64,000 bases of DNA. Source: Tetragonia tetragonoides. Lineage: Eukaryota > Streptophyta > Magnoliopsida > Caryophyllales > Aizoaceae. The notes under the pieces were generated by a model. That model was not told where the DNA came from. It searched no databases and worked only from the letters and a program-made list of their open reading frames with translations. The translations under genes were made by a program, and so were the position numbers. Below, piece by piece: positions 45,301 through 58,756 of this stretch; position 1 is the stretch's first letter; every line of letters starts with the position of its first letter. The stretch is from contig CM076154.1 in the NCBI GenBank assembly GCA_038025085.1, positions 32,790,501 to 32,854,500 of the forward strand, in the 5' to 3' direction.

Positions 45301-48300
45301 AAGTAAAACTCTCGATCTTAAACCCAGACAAGAGGATCAGAAAGCCAGACGAAGATCCGAGAAGTCCGCTCCAACCAAAGATGCCAAAAAGTAGCGAATA
45401 TAGCCCACCGCCACACACCTTACTCTCCTTATCCCCTCCAAAACCGACAGACCTAGTCTGAAAATGCTGGATAATAGTGTGAGGACAAACAAAAAATACT
45501 CTCCTCTAACCCCAAAAATCCTCTCCCAAAAGATCGTGCAAAATCACAATGCAACAGCAGATGCAAACACTTCTCACTAGCATGGTGATATAGCACATAC
45601 ATATCTGGGGAAATAGCCCGCCCAGGCCTGGTCTCCTTTGCTGCACCGTATCATGAGTGTTCACCATGTCTAGTGCCAAGGTCCAAAGAAAACCGCACAT
45701 CTTGAGAGGAACCTTAGACTTCCAAATGGAAATTGGCTAGTGGAAACAGCGGATAGTGTGAAAGAAAGCTTAGATGTTAGTGGAATAATTTGCAAGAGAT
45801 GACCCCTGAAGAGTCTCTAACCCAGACTGAGTGTCACTGATGGCGACAAGATGAAGGTCTCTAGAACACTGAGCAAAGAAGTAAGTTCCTCCATTTCTAA
45901 ATCAAGAGGAGCTCTCAAAAATGAACACCTCGACCTTCAGCACTTCCAGAGTAGATAGGAGCAACCTGCATCAGGGAGAGGAGACAAGTGATAAACCCGA
46001 GGATACATGGAAGAGAATGAGAAATCCCCTTTCCACGCATCTCCCGGGAACTTACCTGATATCCATTACCCACCTTATACCTGACAAGAGGAAAGAAGTA
46101 GATTTTCATGGGCAAGCTATGCAATTTGAGACAATAAAGAAACTCTGTGAAAGTCTTTCTTGGAAAATCTGCACCGCATGGATTCATGATGGTTGGATAA
46201 TACCACGAGTAAGAGTACATAACCTCGTGCCTATTGTTTATTGAACATACGACATCAATATCAACGTTACCCAGTGCCTCCAAAAAGGCTCCACGATTCT
46301 AGTTTTGCTATATCTTCCTTCAAATATGAGACTGTAGGATTCAAAAAGCATCTTCCATTTCAGGGTTTCTCTGTCGAGCTCCCTTTGTGATGTTTTAACA
46401 TAGGACGAGTTCCTCAACAGAAAAGGGGGTTGTCGGAAAAATCATAAAAGAAGCAAATGCCTCACCAGAAGATGGCCGTACCAAACACTTCCCCAGCTAG
46501 TGCAGATTCCCCCTCAACCGGTGATTTAGTTGCAGCGTTACTCCTAATACATCTCTCAAGGCCCCTGTCTACCCTCCGAATTAGTTTTCACACAACAGCT
46601 GATGGTCCTAAGAATCTAAGAAGCTTCTCCTTGCACAGTTTCTTGTCCTGATGACTTATTTTCTGATGGAACTCCTTAGACACAGGCACACGGCCTTGAG
46701 CCATTTTCATGATAAATGGTGAAAGAGACTAGGTTCATAATTAGTTAATTCTAGGACTGGTTCATTTCATTCAAAATAATTTCCTGAAAGTTGGCTTTGT
46801 TCTGTTTACCTTCCTACATTATCTCTAGACTTTTATTTTGGAACTGTTATCATAAAAAAACTGAGGCTGTACTGGGCTCATGCTTTTCGACTTTGCCTCT
46901 TTTGTTTACAGAATCTTGGATATCTAGATAAAGACCAATGCAAGAGGCTGTTTGAAGAATTGAACAAATACAGGTAATTCCTACATTACACTTCAAAGGC
47001 TCACAAGTCTATCAACCCAACCCCCCTTTTTCTTTTTTCAAGGTTTAAACCCCAAGTAGTGACAAAACTGTTACTGTTAATCTTGTAAGGGCAATTGGAC
47101 CACTGGTATGGTAACATGACAGTATATTCAAAGCTCGTATAGATGTTTTTAGCCGGATATCTGAAAGTTCAGATGTTCACGTCTGTATCTGAATAAGATG
47201 CAAAATTCCTCGGATATCTGAAATTTTCGGGTCGGATATTCAATTCATTTGTCTTTTGATAAGTGGTTATCTTCATTTGCACCTAGAACTAGAAAAGTCG
47301 TATCATTCCATTGTCTTCATGGCAGAAAACTGTGACTGATTTCTAAAATAATTTTTGCATGCCTTTTTCTTTTGTTGTTTTATCATAACTATATCTCCAG
47401 GAATTGATGGCAACGTATCCTGAAGATAGTTGACTAAGGTTCATTGAAAACTTTATAGAGGTAGCAGGGAAAATCCACGGCATCCAAACCTATGTTAAGG
47501 GATGGGAGCCTTGTTTTTACCTGGGTTATGCACTATGGATTATGCAATTTGAACATTTTGTTTTTGTTGCTCTAGAACTCTGAATTTCTTGTTCCCAGTA
47601 ACACATTGCAAACAGACTTTAGATACAATTAACAACGCCTGTATTATAGTTCTGTCAATGTGATGTTCATGTTTCCAAATATCTTGTACAGGACACTGCC
47701 AAAGATATCAGATGAAGACTTTGACTCGATATTTGATGAGTTGGATGATTCTCATGATTTCAAGGTATTCATTCCTTACATCAGAAAATGTTTGCCTACA
47801 TGCGATTTTTTATGGTCTTTGGGGTCGCATTTTGACCACTCTTTTCTATCATTATAAATTAGTAAAGATTATAATTTGATTATCTTATGTAGTCCAAGTT
47901 CTTTCAAGATAACTCTATCACTGCTGGGTGAAACATCAGGGTTGTTTTTGTCTGAAGTTCAATTTTCGATTTCCCTTTGTCAAGTTCTCTGAAATTCAAT
48001 AATATCCCTTAAGGTGAGGCCTTCCATGTGGATACTTAAAACTATTGCTGGGATTGGTGAAGGATCATTCAATACCAACATTATGCTCCAGAAAAGGAGG
48101 CTGGGATAGTGGGATTGGCTGTTTCCCTGGATGTAGGCATTATTTTGCCAAGGTGAAGCCTGCTCGCATATTTTAGTTAGAGTAATGTTGCATGGTACCT
48201 TTGGAGTAAGTTGTTTGGTGTGGTTTATATGGTGATTATCGGTATGTCTGTCTATTGTTTTTGGAACCTGCTTTGCTGGTTTTGGGAGAGGACTCAAGAA

Positions 48301-51300
48301 AAAGTTGTTAGGCAATGCTCTTGGTAATTTTTGGTGCATCTAGCCAGGGAGGAATGCGAGGATTTTTGTCTAGGTCCTTTCTGTCAACTGAATTACTTTG
48401 GGGTTGGATTACTTGCTTAACTTCTTTCTAGGCAAAGAAAGCAAGGGCATTTGAAAGGTTTACATTTTCAGAGTTCGAAGGAATTGGCCCAATATGTAAC
48501 TAGTTGCTGCTCAAGGGTAGCTTGTCTTTCAGGCTGTATTTTTCGTTATAAAGATATATCTGACTACTAATTTTGGTTTCTTTTCTTTTATGGTTCATGT
48601 ACTTTCTACAACGAATCATTCTTCACTTCTAATTCTTGCTTCGTGAATTACAGTCATATTTTGTTTATAGTTTTATTTTGTTATTTTTCAATTAGTTATC
48701 CTCTTCAGTGTTTTCTCTTTTTGGTAGATCAATACTGAGGAATTTGCTGATCTCTGCCATGCCATTGCACTAAAGTTTGCAAAGGAGGATTGTGTAAATT
48801 TCTCCCACAGTCCCACCTCTGATTGTTACATTCTTATCTGACTGCTTCTCTGATCCTGTAATTCTTTCTCCCCGCAGCAATCCTACTTTGAGTTATTGTC
48901 ATTTTACCATTCACCTGCATCTGAAAACTTCAAGGCCTTTGTTCGGGGTCCACAATTTGGATATATTATTGCTGTCATTCTAGTAATTAATCTGATTGCA
49001 GTGATCATTGAAACAACGGTATGAATTATTCCTTCTTCTGGATCAAGGTTACTGTCTTTATGATGTCTTTTGCCCCTCTCTTTCTTCTTTTTGTTTTTCT
49101 TATTTGTTTTGGGACATCCTTGCTTGATTGTTTTTGCATTTTCTGTGTTAATCACTATGAATTGTTATGTTGTAAGTGCAGCTTGATATCCAGGATAATT
49201 CTGCTCAAAAATTATGGCAAGTTGTAGAATTTGTGTTTGGTAAGAACTACAATGCTCTATTTGTATTATGCGAGGATGTGAACTTTTCACATAAATGTCT
49301 TTTTCCATAATTGTTTCTAAATATGTCTATACATAAAAAGTGAGAGGGGAAGGGAAATCAAGATACAGGATTGTAGAGTTCCTTAATCAAAGTGATAAAA
49401 AAACCTTATATACTTAAGACTAATAAAAGTCTTAGCTACCACAAGATGTTATATCTGTTAAAGGCATTGAGCTGCTGCTTCTTTTTGGAGGCAACATCAC
49501 TAACATTTGCATTGTATGTTTAGTATCTGAGTGTAACATGCGGCGGTGGTCGCGGGTTGTGAATGGGCATTTGGGAGTATGTTCTGCAATCATCTCCTTA
49601 TTTGTCATCCAGTTAGCTTTCCTTTATTTGAGTAAAAATCCGTTCAGGCGATCTATTTGGTTGGTTGCTTCAGCATTCTGATAGGGTTTCGTCTTCAGAG
49701 GTTTATAGTTATTTATATACTTATTTACTCTATGGACAAAGCTGAAGTCTAAATAACATCTTTGTAATTGACTTCGTTATGTTAAAGAATAATATTGGTG
49801 AGACCTTTCTCTGCATAAATATGAGGAGTTTGATGTTTGTTACTCCAAAATGGATGACTTTTCAAGTGTTTGTCAAGGATGTAACTCTTGTTCATTTTGA
49901 TAGGTTGGATATATGTATTGGAAATGGCTCTAAAGATTTACGCGTGTGGATTTGTAAATTATTGGAGGGATGGTCAAAATCGTTTTGATTGTATCATCAC
50001 TTGTATAATAGGTAAACCTTTTTTACAGAGTTGTTTATTATATACCATTGATTGGAAAATTTCGATAATTGTTGTCTTCATATGTTTGACATGTTCCACT
50101 TGGCCCTCCCTTCCCTTGTCAGGTGGTAAGGCAGTTTTGTGATTGTGAATCTAATTTGATACTTGTTGAAACTGTCACATATGCAAAATTGTGAGAGTGC
50201 AAACAAAACGGCGAAAGTTGGCATTTTGAACCCAATGTAAAATATTTGGTGCTTAGAACCAATCTAAAAGGATCTGCAGTCAATGGAAAGCAACCAAAAA
50301 AAAAAAAAAACAAAAAAGTTTTAATAATGATCTTTCTGATGAACATATGGATCAGACATCAGAGTTATATTTTAATTTCTTATTTTATTGATTTATTCTC
50401 TTGCTTCTTCAATTCTAAGTCGCCAGTTTTAATAATTTGCAGTTATTGGTGAGACAGCGACATTTGTATCACCTGATGGTCAAACCTTTCTTTCCAATGG
50501 AGAATGGTAAGGACACTAGCTCGGTTGATACTTGGTAGTGTTGCAAATACTCTGAAATTGAGTGCTATGATATCGGAGTTTCAAGTCCAAAACTTGTCCC
50601 CAAAACGAGGAATATAATTAACATAAGATATCATGCACAATTTCAGAATCCAAATTCTTTGAGGTTTTTGTGAGATCCTCCACATATTTAAATTAGCATA
50701 ATGAATTCAAACCCTTAGACTTGGAAAACAAATAACAACTACGTCTATGAACCTTTGTACTGCAATACCAAATTTGAAAATTATTCCAAGAAGGCTTCTA
50801 AGATATTTTTTTTAAGCTTGAAGCATAAAATCTGGTCAAAAAATTGAAAGAAATGATCTAAAGAAATGGAAAAGTAAACAGTACTAAAGAAACACACGGT
50901 AATCTATATTTACAGCTTTTGTATGCACGAAAAATGTGCTTATTTAGAAGCAAACTATGTCACCTTCAATATGACTAAAAATGTCCATAATCTAAAGCCA
51001 GACAAATTGTCAAATAATTAGTAATTTATTTAGGATGCACATATGATTTGATCAATAGGCTGTCAGATGATTAATCTTTATTTGCATGGGAAAGGTGCCT
51101 GATTCTTTTCAGCATGTAACTAGACTTTGCTTCTCCTGTTGTCTGGAAAAGACAAGAAAAAAAAAATAGTTTATGCAACTCATGCTTTTCTCTGCTTTGT
51201 CTATGAACAGGATCCGTTATCTTATCCTGGCTAGAGTTCTACGACTGATAAGACTGTTGATGCATGTCAAGCGTTATAGAGCCTTTGTAGCGACATTTTT

Positions 51301-54300
51301 GACCCTTCTTCCCAGCTTGATGCCATATCTGGGGACAGTTTTTTGTGTCATGTGCATCTACAGCTCTCTCGGTATACAGGTAGGTAATAATTTCTTAATC
51401 AACATTTTCTAAAAGATGCATTGAAACATTTGGGGGAAAGGGCTGGAGCAGAATATTTTATCTTCCCAAAGTGTTATTTCTATTCAAGAGTTTGTATTTA
51501 CCCATTGCTAGAATCTGTCTATATTTCTGCTTTGTTGAAATTAGCAGCTAGCAGTATGGAATCTATTTTTCCGAAGCCTCTGTACTAATAATTTATTTGG
51601 TGTCTTGTTCCTTGAGTCCTGTATCCACCCCGTAGAATATTATGATCATTCAATGTGATTGTTGTATAGGTGTTTGTGTTTCTCATCTTTTCTGTAGGAG
51701 TAGGATATTTGTCCATCAATAACAGACAGAATAGAAGCCCTCATGCATCTTATCTCAACTGAAAATCAAACTCATTGAAATTATATGAATTCTTAGATTA
51801 TTCCCCCCCCCCCCTTCCTGTCTTCTTCCGTTTCTCCTGGTTTTTCCTTTTCCTCACTTTGGATTTTGTTTGCCAGCTCTTTGGTGGGATTGTCAATGCA
51901 GGAAACCCCTCCTTGGAAGGAACTGATCTTGCAGAAAATGAGTATCCTTTGCTGTAGTTAAATCAGTGCGTTTTATGTCAGCTGCCTAAAAAGTTAATGT
52001 TCATTGATAAATCAAGCTTGTCATTTGCCTCATTCTCCTTTCCAGCGGTTTTTCGTGTAATATATTGCATGTTTTATTGTCGTTTCATGTAGGGCAATCC
52101 ATGTTTTTGAATTCATTTCTTTAACAAATCAGTTATTTACTTTTCAACTTCAATGACTATCCCAATTCAATGGTGACAACATTCAATTTAGTAGTCATGG
52201 GGAATTGGCAAGCTTGGATGCAGGTATCACTTGTATATGAAAATGTTTTCTATCTTTTGTGCTTGACATCTTATATTTCCTCTTGAAACACTGGTGATAT
52301 TGTTTTCAGTCCTCTAATGGCAAATGTTGCCCTTGTACCTATAGCACATGACCAAGATGTTGTAAATATATCTGTATAGTTTTGCCAGTAGTCGTTGACC
52401 ACCATGTCAGCGGTTTACTGGGAACAGCCTCTCTGTAGTCGCAGTGGTTAGGTTGCATGCATCTGATCGCTCCTCTGGAAGACGCTAGGGTCATGGTGTG
52501 GTATGATATTGATGACCACCCCTGAAGATGATCTTCTTTCCCTTATGGAAGATAGTGGAACTAGTTGGCACGTTGAGGTCCAGTAAACTGATCTGTTTGT
52601 CCTCTTCCCTGGCCCTCTTTTTTCTGCACCCCAAAAAGAATAAAAAAGTTATTTCCTGTAGGGAACAAAGGGCTGGCTTGGATATTGTTTACATGCCAGT
52701 TAATAGTGAGATGCGGTTGCCAGTTGAAACATGACTTTGATAGAAGTGTTCCGTTTATTTTTTTGGGGGATCGGAGGAGGCACAAAGACCGATAAGATTG
52801 AACCATCCATGGTTGGGTGAGAATACGCTTAACTAATGGAGAATATCTTGGCTCTTTTTTTACAAGTGCTATAAAGCTTTGGAGGTTGTCATGATGCCAC
52901 CTTCGATTAAAGAAGGGTTAAGTGTCGATACTCGATAGAGTGGTTGCCGAGACAAAAAAGAAGATAGGATCCTACAGACAATGGTTTATAAATTATAGGT
53001 GAAAACAAAGGGATACAAAAATGAATATGAAAGAGAATGTACTTAGTCACCTTCTCATAACTAGGTTGTCAGGTAGGAGATACTGGTCTAGAGATGTCCT
53101 TAAGTACAGCAATTATGGTTAAGCACTGAGTTTCAGGGTCCCTATTACTTTTGTACTACTGTACATTCCAAAAGCATGTGCGTGATTGTAACAGGGTATT
53201 ACAGTGATGGCGATATTATCGAAACACTGCTGCACATATTCTTATTTAGAACTCACCGTGTTTGCTTGGCTTGTCCATCAAACGTGATTAAATCTTCATT
53301 CTGCTTCAAGGAGTTGGAAAAATTATCTATTGTTTTAGTAAAAACACCAAGTCTATCTCTACCTAATATCGTTTGTGATGAGTACTATTGTCACGTAAAA
53401 TATTTTGTGATTAGTAGGTTTTATTATCATATGGTTCTTGTTATCACTATTGTCATGTTGTACTATCTATTACTCCCTTCCACTAAAAGTGTCTCACTTT
53501 CTATTTTGGGATGTCCCATTAGGATTGTTTTTATTCCTTTAGATGCAATATCCACCACATGCTGGTTTCACCAAAGGAATATAGGCCACATATTCAGTGT
53601 TTATTAGTATGCTTGAAAAGTCAACTAAGACAATCTTGTTGGGGCAGAGGGACTAGTATTATTGTAGTGGTCTCTTGGGAACGGGCTCGGCTCTCTGCTG
53701 GACACTGGTCTTCACTAGTAAAGGATAAGATACCTTATATCTTGACCTCCCCAGCCTGAGGTGGATTACACTTGGTGGTGCCCTTGTTGGTTTAACCTTA
53801 ATTGTAACGATTCAACTGTCACCACAATGGCAAAATGTTACGTCAAAGAAGACTGTATAATGTCAAAATGTTTCTACGCCTATGAACATTTGCTACAGAT
53901 GAAATGAAGGCTTCTGAACTCGGCCTGCATACTTGTAAGAGTTGTAACCTGTACTTGGTTTACTTAACTATGATACAGCCGATGCATATTAGATGTCGTA
54001 CACTGCGGTATAAATTACTGAATGAGCTGCTAGGACCTTTTGATAATAATGACTCATACTGTTAGGTAGTCCTATATTGATTGATTTACTGATATGGTAT
54101 TTCCAAATTGTTATTGTTTCAGACCTACACAGCTTTAACAAGAACTTCCTGGACTCTGGTGTACTTTGTTAGCTTTTACCTCATAACAGTGATGCTAATC
54201 TTGAACTTGGTAAGGCTTAATGCTTTTCTGAAAATATCTTCATGTTGTGTCCTTTATCTATCGCTGAAACCAGCTTCATGCAGCTCTCTCTTTACCTCCT

Positions 54301-57300
54301 CAAAGCATGTTCTCCTCTCTATTGCCTCCTCCCCCTGCCCCCCACCCAACCTTCCCTATCCCAGGGCATTGGTAACTGATAAAAGTAATACATATGATTT
54401 GCAGTATGATTTAACCTTTTGTTACACATATGTGGTTTAAGCTTCTGCATGCCAAGACTTGATATTGGTGCTGGGTATGTATGTATTAGTAATCCTCTTA
54501 CTCTCCCAATTAGCTTGAGACTTGGGAGTTGGCGGAAAGGGTACGGAAGCTTTCTTTAGACATCTATGAAGTCTTCTCCGTTCTATGGGTTCTACACTGA
54601 AAATTAATGAGAAATACCAAAGATTTTAGGTGCTGTTCTAAAAACTAAAAAGTAAAGAAGAAAAATCAAAGTTTTTAGATAGATATGGTGTTTTACAGTG
54701 TACTCAAAAACAAACTACTGAATGAAATTTGCAAGTTAAGCTTGCCCGACCTGGAATTGTTTTAGCCTCAAAATCATGAGAACACAATTAGTTTTGGGTT
54801 TTGAATATCATAATTAAAGTCTCTCTATATCATGCCTAAACTAGGTCTGTTATTGAAACAAAGATAGGTGGTAGGTGACTGAAAGAAATAATGAGGTTGG
54901 TAGCTTTCTATACTGACAATATTTTCTAGGCGGTATCCCAAAAAAAGAAATCAAAAAAGAAAATTTGAATAATTTGTTATTGATAAGATAAGAATGTATA
55001 AGAAAAGTATGGAAGCACCTTATCATACCATGTGATTGCTGATTGCCCAATGCCTATCATGAGACTCCTGCCTAGACAGACAGTGTTTGCAGAAGCTCAA
55101 TGTAACACGAACACCTAGAGCACCACAGCCGTGAACAACAATCCATGAGAAAGTTCACATTTCTTCGAGATAGTGGCATTGCATTTTAAAACATAGTAAA
55201 AAAAAAAGGGTGAAAATCACATACCTTCAATGTATATCTCCTTCCAGTTCATTCTACAGACTTCTGCTTCAGGATCTCTAAATGTTGAAGGCAAACTCAA
55301 ATCTCGAACATTCCAGTTAATTAGTTTCCTTACTGATATTTCTACTCGTTGTAATCTCGCTGCAGTATTCTCAAACATTCTTCTTCTATCAAAAATTTCA
55401 CTCAGAGATTTCAGAGCCACAGGAGGTTTTACTGGTTGTTAACTTCAGTTCAGGGCCCATGAGATTAGTCAAACAAAGCTGGGATACCCATGCTATCTAA
55501 AAAACTTCACTCAGAGATTCTAACAGAAAAGCCCTGGTCGCCAGTGCCTAATTGCCCATGCTCCTTTTTATTACGTTTTTTTTCTTTTTTTTTTTTGGTA
55601 GAGCTCTTGATCTGCTATTGATTTCCCTATTATTTCAGCTCACATTCAAATGTAATACGTGTTCAGAGAGTTGATTGTTGGACTTGATTGTTATTGATAG
55701 TCGATGTATCATAATTTTTCCTGTGTTGACTGCACTGAATCTTCTCTAATGATGTTTGCAGATTATTGCATTTGTGTTAGAAGCATTCTTCTCAGAAATG
55801 GAGCTTGAAGAATCAGAAGAATCTGCAATAAGCAATGTTAGTACATTTCATGCACAACTTGTTTAATACCTGCATAGATGTAGCTCCTTCTTTGTGGCGA
55901 TGAGATATATCTTGTCTACAGTTTAGTCATGATCGACGAACTGTAATTATTCTAGATATGTGTGAAGCTACCAGAAGCACATAAGATTCGGAATATCATT
56001 AGGTTAGAAAGTATATTAGGTGCTACATACAACGCAGAGCATATAGGGGATATCTTGTGAGAGAGAGACAGATGGAGTAGAGATGCTGATTGAGGTTCGG
56101 AATTTTAAATCAGGGCGGCGTACACGCTCCCGAACTTTGACAGTCCTGGAGCTAGTGCAGACAAGGTTTGTGGGTTTAGGGAGGGTTAAGGAGAAGTTAT
56201 TATGGAGGAATGCAATTCTTGTGACCTTGTGGTGCATATGGTTGGAGAGTGCATGAATTATTTCGAGGTTCATACTGTCACCTGCACTTATGTGGGATCA
56301 AGTGGCTTATTTAGGCCTCCCGTGGGCTAAAGTGGTACAGGTTAGGAGGGGCTAAGTTATGGCTGGTCTTCTGAATGTATATTGAATGAACAAATATCCC
56401 TCCTTTCCAATTTAAAGTATTGTTCAGGTGAGGGGCTATGTTTAAGAAACAGCATTGTTGATGGATGTGAGATGAAATTCGTGTGGGAAGTAGTATGATG
56501 ATAGGAAAATGGATTTTGCAGTCCTGGGAAACAGCTGCTCTTGCTTTGATGTAACGTTGTTTATTGTGTTCCCTCCCCAAGATATGCCTGGGACTTGGTC
56601 TGTTTTCTTTGTTCTTTTGGGGCAATTCTTGTTGCGAAAGGCTCTTCTCTTGTTCTGGTGTACCTTGGTTTCCCCTTTATTGGGAAATAGGAAACAGAAT
56701 ACGGATAGTTAGAGTGAAGAATACAACATCTTGGATTTTTGTTATCTCTACTTGGCCAGAATTCATGCCACTTCAAATTTTACAAGTTCTGTTTAAGTTA
56801 GCTTTTCTGGTCTGAAATGAAAGGGCAGATGCTTTCTCAAATCTTGTCAGCAAATTGTAGTTCTCTCCGGTTGTTCTTTTGAATGTTGTAATCAAAAGGA
56901 AGAGGATAGCTCGTTTGTAAATTATTCTTGTATGTGTACCAATAGCATGGAGGAGGTTGGTGCGGAAGGAAAATTCCAGCTTAGGAAGAAATTTACTTGA
57001 TCAACACAGGATATATTTATTTACTTCCTACTCCCAACCCAATAGAGAGCGGGATGAAATAAGTGGGTGGGAGCCTGGGAGGGTGGATGAAATAAACGTG
57101 CTAAAAATATCTTGTTTTCCTTGAGAAGGTTTTGAAGAGGCAGTAAAGAGGGAGGGAGATAATGCAGAAGAAATTATCTTCGAGTGATATAGGTAATTCT
57201 TCCTGCAAATAACTTGTACTAATGGATGAAACAAACATGCTAGGATGTCTCCAAGAAAAGCTTAGTAAGAGTCTGGATGCTGATGATTAGAGGGTGCCTT

Positions 57301-58724
57301 TTCAAACAGTGAGGTGCTGGCAGGACCACATACTTTTCAAAAGCTGCATCTCCAGAATTAGATTTCTGGTTTAGGTTTGCTGGTATTAGTATTAATGTGT
57401 TAAAGAAGGGATCATCTTCCCACTCATCTCAAGTTTGTTGAGGAAACCATGAAAGATTCTTCTAACATGCCCATAAATTGTCTGGAGGCGATCTTTTACC
57501 CTTCAGTTTATTTGTTATCTTGAAGAAATTGGAGAGGGCGTATACTTTTGGACAATTGTAGATGACACATGTGATAAGATCAGTGTCACATGGTACGTGA
57601 TACGTTTCCGTATGCAGAAGGGGTACATAGTTTGCTACTTTGCTACGTATGTTGTGTACTGTATTAGGGAGAGGTCCAGCAATTCAGGAACGCAACTTGC
57701 AGGGAGGATCAGCAAATTATGTGACACTGCTTCTGATAGTCTTAAGACTCTTTAAGTTCTTTTTTCATCGATAATTGGAGGCATTTTTATTAATACCAAC
57801 ACAAACTAGCCTAAGTATCATAGTGGAGCACTCTCCCCATCTTCTAGGAAGGGTGAGAAAGTATCCACCAAATCATGTGTTCAAGGCTAGTAAAGCGTAC
57901 AAAATCTCCGAATAATCATCCAACATAAGAAAACAAAAAAAGAGCGGCTATTTTCACAGTTCAAGAATACAAAAAACATCAAAGCAGTAGCTCTTAAATA
58001 GAAAGCGATTGTGTCTTGTTCTTGCCTCATCAAGCTCCTTTATATTATGTGCCTGCATGCCAAAATGTCTACTTGTTCACATCTGCACGATCAAGTCAAA
58101 GTTTGAGATGCATTTTCCTAAGATAATCACCTCCATATTGCATTCTGAGAATGCTGCAGGCCATTCCCTGTTGTGGAATCTTTTATTAGCATATAATTCT
58201 AGTTTCCTAATTAATGTAAATTCCCTAAGAGTTAGAGTGGATCTAGGATTATTCTTCATAATGATTTCATTTCCTATCCTAGTTCAGCTAGGGTAGGAAG
58301 GCCAATGTTAGAGTGCTCAAAAGAGTTCCCAAGTGAGGGTATGCTCTGTCGGAGAGAGCAGCCAAGTTTGGGGGTTAAAAGTATGTGATAGGGGGCTAAA
58401 GTCTAAACACTAGGTTGGGGTGCTACCATGGGAGGTAGTCCCCAAAGTTGGGGTGGATTTAACATAGGGACAACAAATTTAGATACACAACGTCAACTTG
58501 TGCGGATGGATGTATTGCTATTATTGTAAAATTAGTAATATGATGATTGTGGATGTAGGCCATTTGTTTGAACTGAACCACAATAAAAATAACCGTTTGT
58601 TCTTACTTCTTCTTCTTGTTTGACATTGTTCTTGTTGTTCTCGAACGTTTATCTATATGTTGGACCACCTTGTTTATTCCTAACAGTGTGGAATTGTCTT
58701 TCTACTCTTTGGTCAGTAAGAATT

Positions 58725-58756
<32 letters not shown>

